Source: Vanilla planifolia
Lineage: Eukaryota > Streptophyta > Magnoliopsida > Asparagales > Orchidaceae
DNA length: 64,000 nucleotides
Assembly: GCA_023846275.1 (NCBI GenBank)
Contig: CM043865.1
Span: forward strand, 6,870,068 to 6,934,067
Direction of reading: 5' to 3'
A program made the position numbers and the translations under genes. The number at the start of each line of letters is the position of its first letter. Within the stretch, counting starts at the first letter, position 1. Under the pieces are notes generated by a model, which was not told the DNA's origin, did no database searches, and saw only the letters and a list, made by a program, of their open reading frames with translations. Shown one piece after another: positions 1 through 11,800 of the stretch.

Positions 1-2548
1 TGGGATAATTCTTCTCATGATCCTTCAGTTGCCTCGAAGCATATGCTATAACTCTGTTATCCTGCATCAGTACGGCTCCCAAGCCTATATGTGAAGCATC
101 AGTGTACATCTGATACGGCTTCTCCTGTGTGGGTAACATCAATACTGGAGCGGTGCTAAGCCTCTGCTTCAGCTCTAGGAAACTGTTCTCACAACTCTCT
201 GTCCACTCAAAAGATTTTCCCTTCCGGGTCAACTGGGTTAGTGGAGCAGCCAGTCTAGAAAAGTGAGGAACAAATTTCCTATAGTATCCAGCCAAACCAA
301 GGAAACTCCGGATCTCAGTGACAGAAGATGGCCGTTTCCAATCAATAATAGCTCGTATCTTGCTAGGATCAACAGCCACGCCCTCCGCACTGACAATGTG
401 TCCTAAGAATGCTACTGAGTCCAGCCAAAAAGAACACTTGGAGAATTTTGCATACAGCTCATTCTCCCGCAACACTGTAAGCACAGTCCTCAACTGATCT
501 GCATGAGTATCCCTATCTCTGGAATAAATCAATATATCATCTATAAAGATGATCACAAACCGATCCAGAAAGGCATGAAAAACTCGATGCATCAGGTTCA
601 TAAATACTGCTGGAGCATTAGTCAATCCAAAAGGCAACACTGTGAACTCGTAATGTCCGTATCTAGTACGGAATGCTGTCTTGGGTACATCAGAATCTCT
701 AATCCGGATCTGGTGATAACCCGAGCGTAAGTCAATCTTGGAGAACACAGTTGCTCCCTGAAGTTGATCCAGCAAATCATCGATGCGTGGTAAAGGGTAT
801 CGGTTACGAATAGTAACCTTATTCAATTCCCTATAATCCACACACAGCCTCATACTACCATCTTTCTTCTTGACAAATAAGACAGGGGCACCCCAAGGTG
901 AACAACTGGGGCGTATGAGTCCCTTGTCTAATAAGTCCTGTAACTGAGTCTTCAACTCTGCTAGCTCGGCTGGAGCCATCCTGTAAGGAGCTCTAGCAAT
1001 AGGAGCTACTCCTGCCTCCAAATCAATTGAAAACTCCACTTCCCTAGCTGGTGGAAATCCAGGCAACACCTCTGGAAAAACCATAGGAAAGTCTCTCACC
1101 ACTGGAATATCTGACATAGGGGTAGTGGTGGCTTGGCTATCGGTCACATAGGCCAACCAACCAGTACAACCCTTACTTACTAACCTTCCAGCCTGAAGAA
1201 CTGAGATCAGGGGAATCTGCCTGTTCAGACCAAAGTATATCACATCCCCCGAACCAGGCACTCTGATCCTGACCTTCTTCTCCCAACAATCCAGAACCAC
1301 TGCATGGTGGCACAACCAATCCATCCCCAAAATGATGTCGAACTCTGCTAGTGGCACACATATCAACTCTGTCACGAATTCGTGTCCACTAATCAGAATA
1401 GATCCGTCAATCTTCTGAACAGTGGGAATCTCTTTCCCATCAGGAAGTCTAACCAGTAAGGGTTCCTTCAAGTAACCCTTGGATCCTGATATCTGATTCC
1501 AGATCCTCTCAGCAACAAAAGAATGAGATGCACCAGTATCAAACAAAGTCATGCACTGCACGTTGCCAAAATGAAGCATACCTGTGATCACTTCTGGTGA
1601 CTCTGAAGCCTGCTGCCGAGTCAGTGCAAATACCCTGGGCTGTCCCCCAGATGAACCAACCGGTCCCGTGATCCTCTGTTTCTTCAACTCTGGGCAGTCG
1701 CACTTCTTGTGTCCGGGCTGTCGACAATGGTAGCAGATAATCCCCCCAGTCCGGGTACCTGTCTGCTGCACTGGTCTCTCAGAAATAGGTCGTGGCCGGA
1801 CCACGACCTCCTGAGTACCACTGTGATCTCTGTGTCTCTTGCCCTTTTTGTTTTGTTGGATATTTCTGAATTCCTTCCTCTTGTTATGAGTCTCTCTCTG
1901 GGCCTCCATCCGGATATCAATAAGCTCAACGGATCTCGCAGCCTCCACCAAGTCACGAAACCTGGCAAACCGACTCACAACTAGCTGGCGCTGCAGCATA
2001 GGACGAAGTCCCTCCAGGAACATCTCACATCTGCGTTCCTCAGAAGGCACCAGCTCTACGGCGTACCTCGCCAGATAAGTGAACCTCGATAAGTAATCGT
2101 TCACTGACATCTGGTCCTGCCTGAGGTGTATAAGTTCCCTCCTGAACTGAGCCATGGCAGAGGCCGGAATGTAGCACTCCCTGAATGCCTCAACAAAGTC
2201 ATCCCATGCTATCTCACTGTTCTGGGCCTCCCCAAACATAGCGCGCCGCTGGCCTCTCCACCAGGTAGCAGCCTCTCCCTCCAACACTAGAGCAGCAAGC
2301 ACTACCCTCCTGCCGAATGGACATCCCAAGGCATCAAATAGCTCAAGCATATGAGCCATCCAGTCATCTGCCACCGCTGGGTCAGCCGACCCACTGAAGC
2401 TCCGCGGACGCAACCGCATGAAGGCATCGATCCAACGATCCACGGCTGGCTCAACTGGCAATGCTGGGATCGTCTCCGGGGTAGGAGTAGTAGATACCGG
2501 TCTGCCTCTAGCTGCTCCACGAGCGGAAAGTCTCCTGGTACCAGCCAT
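1..2548 (-). CDS. Gag-Pol polyprotein of Ty3/gypsy element, partial (849 codons visible, no stop)
   Basis: I read one open frame from the ATG at 2548 to the window edge without a stop codon. Residues 1 to about 260 are Gag with the retrotransposon capsid region. A CCHC knuckle (CX2CX4HX4C) has its cysteines and histidine at about 272, 275, 280 and 285. The aspartic protease motif FDTGASHSF puts the catalytic Asp near residue 337. Reverse transcriptase follows, with the VDYRELN and LPFGL motifs and the catalytic FIDD box (Asp at about 670 and 671). The start of RNase H (YTDAS) lies near the edge. In this family the polyprotein is cleaved by its own protease into capsid, protease, RT/RNase H and integrase. 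The start was chosen because it is the first ATG after the primer site and opens a typical short basic Gag N-terminus. An unbroken frame suggests a fairly young, possibly still active copy. Confidence 0.93.
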   Translation of the reverse strand, partial: MAGTRRLSARGAARGRPVSTTPTPETIPALPVEPAVDRWIDAFMRLRPRSFSGSADPAVADDWMAHMLELFDALGCPFGRRVVLAALVLEGEAATWWRGQRRAMFGEAQNSEIAWDDFVEAFRECYIPASAMAQFRRELIHLRQDQMSVNDYLSRFTYLARYAVELVPSEERRCEMFLEGLRPMLQRQLVVSRFARFRDLVEAARSVELIDIRMEAQRETHNKRKEFRNIQQNKKGKRHRDHSGTQEVVVRPRPISERPVQQTGTRTGGIICYHCRQPGHKKCDCPELKKQRITGPVGSSGGQPRVFALTRQQASESPEVITGMLHFGNVQCMTLFDTGASHSFVAERIWNQISGSKGYLKEPLLVRLPDGKEIPTVQKIDGSILISGHEFVTELICVPLAEFDIILGMDWLCHHAVVLDCWEKKVRIRVPGSGDVIYFGLNRQIPLISVLQAGRLVSKGCTGWLAYVTDSQATTTPMSDIPVVRDFPMVFPEVLPGFPPAREVEFSIDLEAGVAPIARAPYRMAPAELAELKTQLQDLLDKGLIRPSCSPWGAPVLFVKKKDGSMRLCVDYRELNKVTIRNRYPLPRIDDLLDQLQGATVFSKIDLRSGYHQIRIRDSDVPKTAFRTRYGHYEFTVLPFGLTNAPAVFMNLMHRVFHAFLDRFVIIFIDDILIYSRDRDTHADQLRTVLTVLRENELYAKFSKCSFWLDSVAFLGHIVSAEGVAVDPSKIRAIIDWKRPSSVTEIRSFLGLAGYYRKFVPHFSRLAAPLTQLTRKGKSFEWTESCENSFLELKQRLSTAPVLMLPTQEKPYQMYTDASHIGLGAVLMQDNRVIAYASRQLKDHEKNYP

Positions 2549-2689
2549 ACTGTCAAAAACAATTAATCTGGCATTAGAGTCGTCATTTGGCAATTGGCAT
2601 ATGGACTACTATAGTATACAAAAGAATCAACAGTTCTCCCCACCTTGGGTTGAACCCCTATACACGTCTAGCCCCGTTATCCTCACCTA

Positions 2690-2703
2690 GGGCTCTGATA
2701 CCA
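2690..2703 (-). other. Primer-binding site, initiator methionine tRNA type
   Basis: The minus strand reads TGGTATCAGAGCCC directly after the LTR end and a 4-base spacer. TGGTATCAGAGC is the usual plant retrotransposon primer site, complementary to the 3' end of initiator Met-tRNA. It fixes the inner LTR border. Confidence 0.92.
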
Positions 2704-3690
2704 CTACTGTTACACCCCATTTTTTCCTAGGCTGATTTTTGGCATACATTTTTTTTTTTTTTTTTTTTTTTATATAGACAGCTCAGATCGTCCCATACCA
2801 ACCTGAGCAGCCTACGAAAACATAGGATATAACACATCATTACACACCTACCTTCCTTAACAATGTGGATCCCATCTCCCGGGTACACCGTCAAGTCAGG
2901 TTCATGACTCCTGAGTTAACAGATGGACTCGCGCAATGTTACTCCTACTAGACCAAATACTCCTTACCCACACCGGTAGGAGAACCGATCTAATAGAAGT
3001 CTGAACCCCCACGGTTAAGTTCCATAGTCATGTAATGACCTCACCATCAAACAGAAAGATATATAACATCCACAGATAAATGTAGCACTCCACTCACCAT
3101 ACTCCAAGACAATAAGATAAGACAGTAAATGGAACTACATTACAAGAATAAGATACAAGTCCACAAGTGTAATATTGTTCATCCAGATACATAATTCCGA
3201 ATTACCCTCAAATTATATGTAACATATGAGAATAACAGTCTCACTGAAACATCCAACAGCAACAATCAACTAACCAGAATATCTCAGACAATCACCAATC
3301 AGAAATCCTTCACAAGCCTGTTGACCACGATCCCACCTAATCCGGTAGCGTCAAGTCTGCCGAGCCACTGAAAATATATAATACAGGAATGAGCTACGCC
3401 CAGTAGGAAAGTCAGCTAGTAAAACTCACATGCAAGAGAAGGATAATAGCAAAAATACAGGAATACAGCATAACAATGTACGGTGGATAGGCACTCTCAG
3501 TCCCAGACTCCGACCAACCACAGCCACCCCAGTCACACCAGAGTAGCTCTCCTCTGGGCTACCAGGCAACGTGCCAGTGGGAACGCCCATCTCGAAACAC
3601 GCATGGCGCCTAAGCACCCGACACCGCAGTGTCTCTCGTCAATCAATCTCCTGGAGACTACAGACAGATCCAGTCACATAATCTCTAGCC

Positions 3691-3793
3691 AACGTGAGAC
3701 ACCCCTGCCACCCTAAGGCGCGCAGGCCTACACACTTGGCTAGCCACTGCGAGACACCCCTGCCACCCTCAGGCGCGCAGGCCTACACACATG
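3691..3793. repeat. Tandem repeat inside LTR, period 55 bp, about two copies
   Basis: Copies beginning GAGACACCCCTGCCACCC start at 3696 and 3751, and both continue through GGCGCGCAGGCCTACACAC. The duplication is nearly perfect, so it is recent or still homogenised. It lies in the LTR interior. Confidence 0.85.
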
Positions 3794-4677
3794 GACCAGG
3801 AGAGATTGACTCAGCCACCGTCCCAAGGAGTCCTCTACCAACAACTTCCATAGAAGCTCACGCCCCTACAGTCATTGCCAATCTCTAACTCCAAGATTCG
3901 GCAACATGTGTCCAGGTACAACAAGGCGTATACCAGTCTACATGTATACTGTGGAAGCTAAGTCCGAACCGCACAGTTACCTACCACAACTACCCTAAAA
4001 CATCATATAGGGTCTATAGTAGTCCGGTCCAATATGCCAATCCATGAAATATGCCAATACTGAATAAACTGACTCAATCCATGCCGTTGCCATCAAAGCA
4101 ACACAATTGTCAATTACTGACTGTTCTGGTAGCATCCGTGTACCATACCTTTGTCTGACTGTTTCCAGCTGTACTGTCATCAATGATAACATTTTTCCCC
4201 ACTTCAGGAAATTTGTTCTTTACCCACTGATCTCTAGAATTTTCGAAATTTCTCATTTCCAAGTTTTCTGATTTTCCTTGAATTTTCTAAATGTAAATAA
4301 TTCCTAAAACTCAATTATCGAATTTTTCCTAAATTTGAAATATCAAATTTTGCATTTTATCCATTTTTTTCCAAAATTCGGAATAATTCCCCGAATTTAA
4401 AATTTTGCTATTCACTATACCGCGCCGAATCCCCTGAATCGCATCTTGCCACCGGTTCGGGCTTTCATGCTGAACCAAACCCCGCCGGTCAGTTATTAAT
4501 CCGAAATTCAGCCGACGCTTATATATAATATTAATGATTAATATTATTATTATTCTCTTAATAATTCAACTAATCCCTAATTAATCCTTAATTCGTCTCC
4601 TTCCTTCGCCCGTCGTCCGCGAAACCCTAGCCGCCGCAATAGCCGACCAATACGATCATTCCGTCGATTTCCGGCGA

Positions 4678-5044
4678 CTGCGAACAAGGAGAACATGTTC
4701 GTACTATCCTAATGTTCCAATAATGTCGCTAATTTCCTACGGTTTAAATCAAGTTTTCCGCCGAGCAGTTTCGTCTAATCCTCATGTTGACAATTCACGA
4801 AATTATAGTTCTAGCATTATACAATCATATTAACATGAAATAAGTGGCATATTTAAATCCTCATGCTTGGTAATTTTCCAATTTCGGCGAAACAAATTAA
4901 CGTCCCGAAAACCCTAACATGCAAATTTTCGATAATTTGTACAATTAGCTTCAAAAATCACATTTGCATGCTTAGATAGAGATTTGCAAACTAATACATG
5001 CTTCAATTTGCTAATTATCTAATTTAAATATCTGAAATTCCTAC
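4678..5044 (-). other. Candidate intron in the LTR leader
   Basis: Downstream of the TATA box on the minus strand, a GC-rich stretch (about 5225-5045) ends CGAG followed by GTAGGA. An AT-rich segment of 367 bp follows and closes with TTGTTCGCAG (ending at 4678), after which GC-rich sequence resumes. GC-rich exon, AT-rich intron and consensus-like donor and acceptor together suggest a spliced 5' leader. No transcript evidence is available, so this is inference. Confidence 0.3.
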
Positions 5045-5252
5045 CTCGAAGACGCCGGCGACGGTGAAGCTCGTCCGCAGCTCGCCGCAGCTCCTCGCCG
5101 AACGAATTTGGTCTCAATCGACTCTCCTCGGTCTCGTGAATCTCCGGGCACAAAAAGCCCCTTGCCAGGCCGCCGGAATCACGCGCCGTACGCCGGGAAT
5201 TTCCTCGCTATCGCCGTCGAACGAAAACCCTATTCGCTGCTTCGCGAGGGTT

Positions 5253-5259
5253 TTTTATA
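5253..5259 (-). promoter_or_regulatory. TATA box of the gypsy LTR promoter
   Basis: The minus strand reads GGGGTATAAAAAACCC, a strong TATAAAA box in GC-rich context about 500 bp inside the LTR's 5' end. That is a plausible place for the U3/R promoter. Transcription would be expected to start some 25-35 bases further along the minus strand, near 5225. The start site itself is inferred. Confidence 0.65.
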
Positions 5260-5319
5260 CCCCGGGCCGACACGGTGAACCCGTTACGCGTTCGACACGT
5301 TTTCGACACGTGAGCACCC

Positions 5320-5402
5320 GATACGCGCTGTCGACACGCTATCCACACGGTAAGCACAATACGCGCTGTCGACACGCTATCGACACGGTAAGCACCCGAT
5401 CA
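5320..5402. repeat. Tandem repeat inside LTR (CGACACG-rich), about two copies
   Basis: The block TACGCGCTGTCGACACGCTA occurs twice, each time followed by a near-identical (C/G)ACACGGTAAGCAC. Further CGACACG words lie just before it (5288-5311). It sits just upstream of the TATA box in element orientation, so it may act as a repeated promoter element. That role is speculative. Confidence 0.75.
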
Positions 5403-5765
5403 GCCGGTTCGATCTCACCCGCCGATCTCGACCGTCCGATCCGCTTATTAGAACGCACACGCAAACTCACCCGGCGAACCGCCTCCGCCTCCGCTGAACC
5501 GTTCCGGTCCGGTTCACGCGCGATAAAAAAAACGATTTCCGGTTTAATTTAATTAGATTTTCGAATTTCTAAAAATCTAATAAATCCAATTAAATAGGGA
5601 AAATTAATTAAAAATTCCTCGGTGCTCCGAAAAATTCCCAAAAGATTTCAGAAATTCCAATAGCCTACAATTGAGTTCCTGGCTCATCCTACTGTCGATT
5701 CGAAATCATCCAAGCCACAATTAATTTATTAAAGATCAAATACATAAAATTTACCGGGTATAACA

Positions 5766-7727
5766 AATATATTGCCAATGATCATGGGAGCAATAAAGGC
5801 CAAGGAATCATAAAAAATCTTTCAAAGAGAATTTGAAAGAGATGCCAAAGTAAGGAGTATCAAACTGTAATGTCTTCATAGACAAATAAGAAATTTAAAA
5901 ATTAAGGAAGGAAAATCAATGGAGTATTTTGAAAAGGAAAGGAAATAGTTAACCAAATGAGTACATATGAAGAAAATATAAGTGATCAAAGGTTGCAAAT
6001 GAAATAATTCATCTAGAAAAGTATGATTATAACAATGTTGTAATAAAAGAATAAAAGGACTTGATAGAGCTAATGATTCAAGAGTTAATGGGATCTTTAT
6101 TATCTCATGAGCAAAGAAAGTTAATGCGCTCAAATAAGTCCATTGAAAGTTCATTTCAAACAAAATTAAATTGTGGAACCTAAAGTATTTCAAGAAATAC
6201 TAGTGCTAAAATTCTTTAATCTAAAGGAGGAGATCAAGAGGATAATATAAGAAGAAGAGATCCCTCATATCCTAAACCTCCATTTAAAATTTGCAAAAGG
6301 GTCAATCATAACACATCTAAGTGAAGATGTAGAGGTAAACCCCAATGCTACTTTTGAAAAACAATTTGATAGTAAAAAAGAAGTATAGATTAAAAGATAA
6401 TAGTAATTAACCAATTTTATAGAAGAAAAGAGGAAGAAAATGTATTTTATGCATGTTGAAGTGCATCAAAAGAGAAAAAATATTTTATATCTTAACAACG
6501 GTAATAATAATCATATAATAAGAAATGAGAGTATACATTTTTAGATATAGATACTTCTATGTCAAAATTTACAACGAGAGATATAACACAACTGAAGTAG
6601 AAGGAAGAGAGATAATTGTTGTTAAAACAAAGAAAGGAGCAAAGTATATCAAGATTGTTTTATTGGTAATTGTTTTATTGGTACTAGAATTGGAGTAAAA
6701 TCTATTGAGTGTGGGAAAATTAGTTTAAAATGGATACCACCTAACTTTTGCAAATGGGGCATGCATGACTTTTAGTAATAGAAATGAAATAATTGCAAAA
6801 GTTAAGATAGAAAGAAATGGGAGTTTTTCTCTTATCCTTACCATGCATTAAGAATAAAAAATATGGAAGAAACATAATTATTATAAACATATATTTTCAT
6901 CTTAATTTTTTAGGATTGAAACTACTAAGAGATAAAAGAATGGTTAAAGGGTTCCAAGAAAATTCAATAAATATAGACACATCTGACAAATGTATCATGA
7001 CCAAACAATATGAACAAATTTTCCCAAATAAGGGAGCATAGAGAGCTAAGGCACCATTAGAACTAGTGCAGATAGACATATGTGGAAAAACTAGAACTCT
7101 CTAGCTTAATGGGAACACATTTCATCTTATTTATTAATGATTATACAAGCAAGACTTGGGTATACTTCATCCAAAACATTAGAAGCTTTTGCGACATTTA
7201 AGAAATTCAAAGCTTTTGTGAAGTAAAAGTGGTCATGATCTTAAAATTTTGAATAGCGATCAAGCAGGAGAGTACACATTAAAAGAATTTGATTTGTATT
7301 ATGAAAGTAAAGGAATACATAGCAAATAACGATAGCCTATAGTCCATAAAAAATGAGATAGAATAAAAAAGAATAAAAAAATAATTAAGATGGCAAGGGT
7401 AATGATGAAGGAAAAAGGTTAATAAATGATTTTTGAGTTGAAAATATTAATACAATAATCTATATCCATAATAGATATACAACTAAAGCAATAAAGGGAA
7501 GAACTTGTTTTAAAGCTCAAATAAGATGGAAACATCAATTAGTCATTTCAAAGTTTTTAGAAGTATCTATTTCTCTTATATTCCAAATGAAAGATGGGGA
7601 AAACTAGATGACAAAAGTGAAAAATGCATCTTTGTTTTCCTTTGTATAAGTATAAAAGAATATAGACTTTATAACTTGCAAAGAAAAAGGTTATTAATTG
7701 GTAGAGATATAACATGTTATAAGAAAA
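5766..7727 (+). pseudogene. Decayed Ty1/copia gag-integrase relic
   Basis: Conceptual translation in shifting frames gives recognisable copia pieces. A UBN2-type Gag with words such as KVRSIKL and MEYFEKERK lies at about 5790-5960. A damaged zinc knuckle remnant (ICKR ... KPQC) is near 6280-6350. An integrase core follows at about 7040-7200 (APLELVQIDICGK, then INDYTSKTWVYF). The post-core region at 7526-7714 reads GKLDDKSEKCIFV and YRLYNLQ. Many stops and frameshifts interrupt it, and RT and RNase H are absent. The left border is the gypsy LTR end and the right border is another LTR-like start (TGTTACACC at 7728), so nested insertions account for the truncation. It is dead; no product is expected. 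Confidence 0.82.
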
Positions 7728-8830
7728 TGTTACACCTGTCCTTTAGTTAGCCAAGGTATGCTATTTTCATTTGATTTTATTAATTAAATATCTATAAATT
7801 TTGGTGATTAAGTTTAGATTTTTATTAACTATAACTTGATAAGAATCATATAATATAATGGTAGATGATCATATAATACAATGAGAAAAGAAACCTATTT
7901 GAAAGTGTGATTACGAATGTCATATAGTATGATATTGGTTAATCATATAGTACGATCAAGAAAGATAAGAAATTGAGATTAAAGTGTGAATAGTCTATTA
8001 AAGAGGATTTTGTTTGTACAAGTATGGTTTGGTGATCATTTAAATACAATAATATCATGACTATCAATGGTCAAACATGTCTAATATGTTAAGGAAGATA
8101 TTTTTGTATTGAACAATATAACCACAACACTTTGTAATATGAAATCTAGTAGAAGAAATAGAGAAATATGAATATGCAAAAAAGATAGCTTGTGATCATA
8201 CAAGGTCAACCATATTATCGTACAAGAACGTTATTATAGAAGATGAAAAGTTGGTGTAGACAATTTTGTGATCCTATATGTACAAAGCTAGGATTGTACT
8301 AGAATGAAATTTTTCCAAGTTTAATGAGCTAAGTATCAAGAGAGCTAATAGAATATACAGTATGATTAGCATAATCATATAAGTATAATCAAGCTAAAAG
8401 AAACATCAGATATAGGAATAAAAGGGTTATAATGGGTGAACGCAGTGCATATTGTATCATACTTATATAAATGGTGGAATTAAATAATTATGACAATTGG
8501 TGTTAATAGCCAATAAAGGAAGATTTATATTGTTATACAATACAAAATAGATATAGTTCTAGTACGATTGTTTTGTATCTCAACTATTGGAAATGAGTTG
8601 GCCTAAAGAGAGAGATTAAGGGTTTGTGATCATTTATATATAAGATGATTTGTTTAATTATCCTAGTAAATCCCTAACTATCCTTGTAACTTAGAAGACT
8701 AAATCGAGATAAGGAGGAGGACAAGGAGACCATATTTGAGCAAAATAAAGAGGAAGCAATCAAGAATTGAATGAGAAGGGAAGAGAATTTCGTGGCAAAG
8801 ACATCTATATGGTTAAGGTAAGATGAACCT
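7728..8830 (+). repeat. LTR-like sequence, left border TGTTACACC; right border uncertain
   Basis: The copia homology stops exactly where TGTTACACC begins, the same terminal motif as the Tekay-type LTR at 2708. The following AT-rich kilobase has no coding potential and is full of short recurring words such as TCATATAGTACGAT. A purine-rich stretch with a possible splice-donor-like GGTAAG lies near 8815. I could not find a matching right end, so its extent is a guess. It may be a solo or fragmentary LTR. Confidence 0.35.
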
Positions 8831-11800
8831 CAAGTCATGCAATTAAACCTAACTAATTTTAAGAATAATTAATGAGCTACCTTGCTAAGTGCTTCTATTT
8901 GATGTGGAATCATGTTATGCTTTGAATGATTTTCTCTCCTTCCATGCATCTTGATGATAACATGATAAAATTACCTTAGCTAAGATTATTGGTTATTTTA
9001 GAACCATTATTATATTGCTTTCATGATTGGTTTCTTAATGATATTAGTATTGGACTGCAATGTTAATTCTTTTCCATTAGTCGTGAGATTAATATTAGAG
9101 TTTTTTTATGTATTGTTGATTTTGTTAAGATTAATGATGATTTTAATGAACACTTAGCATTGTTTTGAAAATCAAGCAGACCATTAAAATGGAAATTATA
9201 TTTTCTTATCATGATTAAATGTAGCTATAAAATTATTAAGCATGCTTAATGTTTCAACTATTGTAATTTTAGCATGTGTTTGGTTGATGAAATTCATGAT
9301 TAAATAAGGAAATTTTTATGTTGAAATTGCTATTGAGGATAAATACTTAAAATTTGAAGTCATGTGAAATATGTATGATTTTTTGTATTACTAGATATTT
9401 AGCTAAATGAGCACATGTTGTATAAAAACCCTTAGTTTAACAATGTAAATTATAAGCTTATTAATCTTAAACTCAGTTTGAACATTATTTGCTTTAAATT
9501 CTATGTGATGTTTATTTGGAATTGAGAATTTAGATCCATGAAAATGATACTAGTTTGGAAGATGAAAAGCGGTTTAATTATACAATATAATCTAAACTAA
9601 GATAATGTGGTGCATCTCTTTCTATATATATACATATGTATATGTAATTGTATATAATTGTTTTCATATAATTGTATATAACTTATTTTTATATAATTGA
9701 TAATAAAAACATCTTTTAAAACCTTTGAATAAAAAATTTTTGTATTTAAATAAATCCCTTTTAAATTCATAATAAAGAGGAAAAATCTTTACATAAAGAC
9801 CTTTTTCATTAAAATGAACCCTTTTGTTTAAAACTTGTGGAAGCAATAATAAAAACTATCCTGTAGAACTGTGTTATTGAAACCTCATCACCAGTAAAAG
9901 AAGCTTTATAAGAACTAAAAAATTAACTATAATAGTTTAGCACTTAGTCACAAAAAAAGTTTTCATACCAATATCATCACAATAGTTATAATACATAATC
10001 CACCTCTATCCTACAAGAACATATGATTCAATTATCATATAACTAAGTAATATGATAAAACATTTTCTAGATTTCATCATGAATCTAGTCTTATAGCTCC
10101 TTTACATCCTCATGTAGCACCTCATTCTCACCTAAACATTGTTAGGCCAAAAGAAGCATGAGTCAATCGATATTGACTTAGTGGCAAATAATTATACATA
10201 TATTTAAGCATTGTAATATTTAGGTAATGCATGTAGATATTATTTGAAAAAATAGCATATAAATAAAATATTTGAGAATTTATAAAAAAAAAAAAGTAAA
10301 GTAATAATGTGTGTAGTTCTTATACATATGAATTTTTATATCTTTACAAATTTTCTAGTTTCTTTTTACTTTTTATCTCTTAAAGGATTCTTCATATATA
10401 AATGCCCTTTTTATAAACAAATTAGGTAACTTTAGAAACATATTATTCTACACTTAGACAAGTTGAACATTGGCTCCTTCAATTCATATCTAAAATATGA
10501 AATTTCATAATAGTATTTGTCACTTTGGACAACTTAACATCCTTTTGTTTTAAACATTTACCTTCTCTTTATCAAGTATTTTCTTCTTTTTCTCTTTTTT
10601 ATTTTATTTTTTTATTTATCTTTGTGACTATTATCACAAATTAACTTTCCTTATATGTTTATTATCACATAATTATATCAAGAAGTAACTTATAATTTTA
10701 AAGTAACACCATTCATGCTCAATTATAACATACATATATAAATCATGATTTAAAAAACACTTGTTTTATACTATCATTCATAAATTTTACTTTTTAATCA
10801 TCAAATATATAAATTTTAGTAAGCATCATGCATTAATACAATCATCTTTTATAAATATCATACCCATTTCATGCATCTCCAACTTAACATTTTTAATCAA
10901 TCAATCAAGGTGTCTATTCTACAATATACAATACAAACAATCATATACACATAGGTAAAGTTATTTTTTATCTTTTAAAATCAAGTAATGGTCTTACCAA
11001 AGCTCAAATCTTACTTAATCATTTTAATTATTATAGTACTTAAGACTATATTTTTCTAAATTTTGCCTTTGTATCTTATACAACTCCTTTCCAAATCTCT
11101 TAAAATTCCTTCTTTTGTTCTCCTCTTTCACCTACTCACTATGGTCAAGTTTTGGAGTCTCAAATTTTAAAAAAAAACTCTATATCATGACCAGCCCTTA
11201 TTTATACTTATTCTTATAACATTCTACATTTCCAACCATCCAAATGTCTCTAATAGTTATGCTCCTTCATGTGGTTACCTTTTGACCCTCCAACCTTTTA
11301 TTTCTAGGGATTTCTCATCAATTAAACTAACCTCTAAATCAATTTTCTTAGTTATTTGTTGTTTTAGATTTTAAGATTTTTTTAATTTCTATTAATAATA
11401 CAAGCATAATCCCCATATTTCTATTGTATATTTCTCAATCTTGATTAAAAGTTTTTTTTTATCATACTATTAAGGTAGCCTTATTATACTAGTATGATAT
11501 TATCATTCTTCTTAAGTTGTTTTAATGATTTGTTTACGATGGTAGTCTTCAATTTATTGTATACATTATCAATCGTCATACTATATGATGCCCTTCAATT
11601 GATTATTTTCAAGCATTATCATTATATTGTACTATAAGAAATTTCTTATAGTACTTGTATGATTAGTTTTCATATATCTCTTATTAAGTCATAACCAAGC
11701 ATTGTTCTATACATTAAGCTCTTATGTCAAATCATGCTAATATGGTATGTTTATTAAATTATACAATCAATCTATGGAATTTTTCCTTAAATACTTTCAT

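Larger units (their letters stand above)
1..5765 (-). mobile_element. Ty3/gypsy LTR retrotransposon, probably Tekay/Del chromovirus (5' part; runs off left edge)
   Basis: On the minus strand the order is LTR (5765 to 2708), primer-binding site (2703-2690), then gag-pol from 2548 leftwards in a single frame: zinc knuckle, aspartic protease, reverse transcriptase and the start of RNase H. The rest of pol and the 3' LTR lie outside the window. The single gag-pol frame, the initiator-Met primer site and the RT sequence style fit the Tekay/Del chromovirus lineage. The chromodomain that would settle this should sit at the end of the integrase, which is out of view. The outer LTR end abuts a Ty1/copia relic at 5766, so this element probably inserted into that older one. 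The target duplication cannot be checked because the other end is missing. Confidence 0.93.
2708..5765 (-). repeat. 5' LTR of the gypsy element (about 3.06 kb)
   Basis: On the plus strand the segment begins TGTTACACCC at 2708 and ends GGGTATAACA at 5765. These are imperfect inverted termini of the TG...CA type, next to the primer site with a 4-base spacer (2704-2707). The LTR is long and mixed in composition: an AT-rich part (about 4.2-5.0 kb) is flanked by GC-rich parts. It contains a TATA box, two short tandem repeats and a run of about 23 T on the plus strand (2749-2771). Several open frames inside it (for example 5064-5552 on the plus strand) look like chance frames in GC-rich LTR sequence. 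The partner LTR is outside the window, so the outer limits rest on the terminal motifs and the primer site. Confidence 0.88.

Noticed and set aside
5064..5552. 162-codon open frame on the plus strand
   Set aside because: It lies wholly inside the gypsy LTR, antisense to its transcript, in a GC-rich part with tandem repeats. Its translation has no domain.
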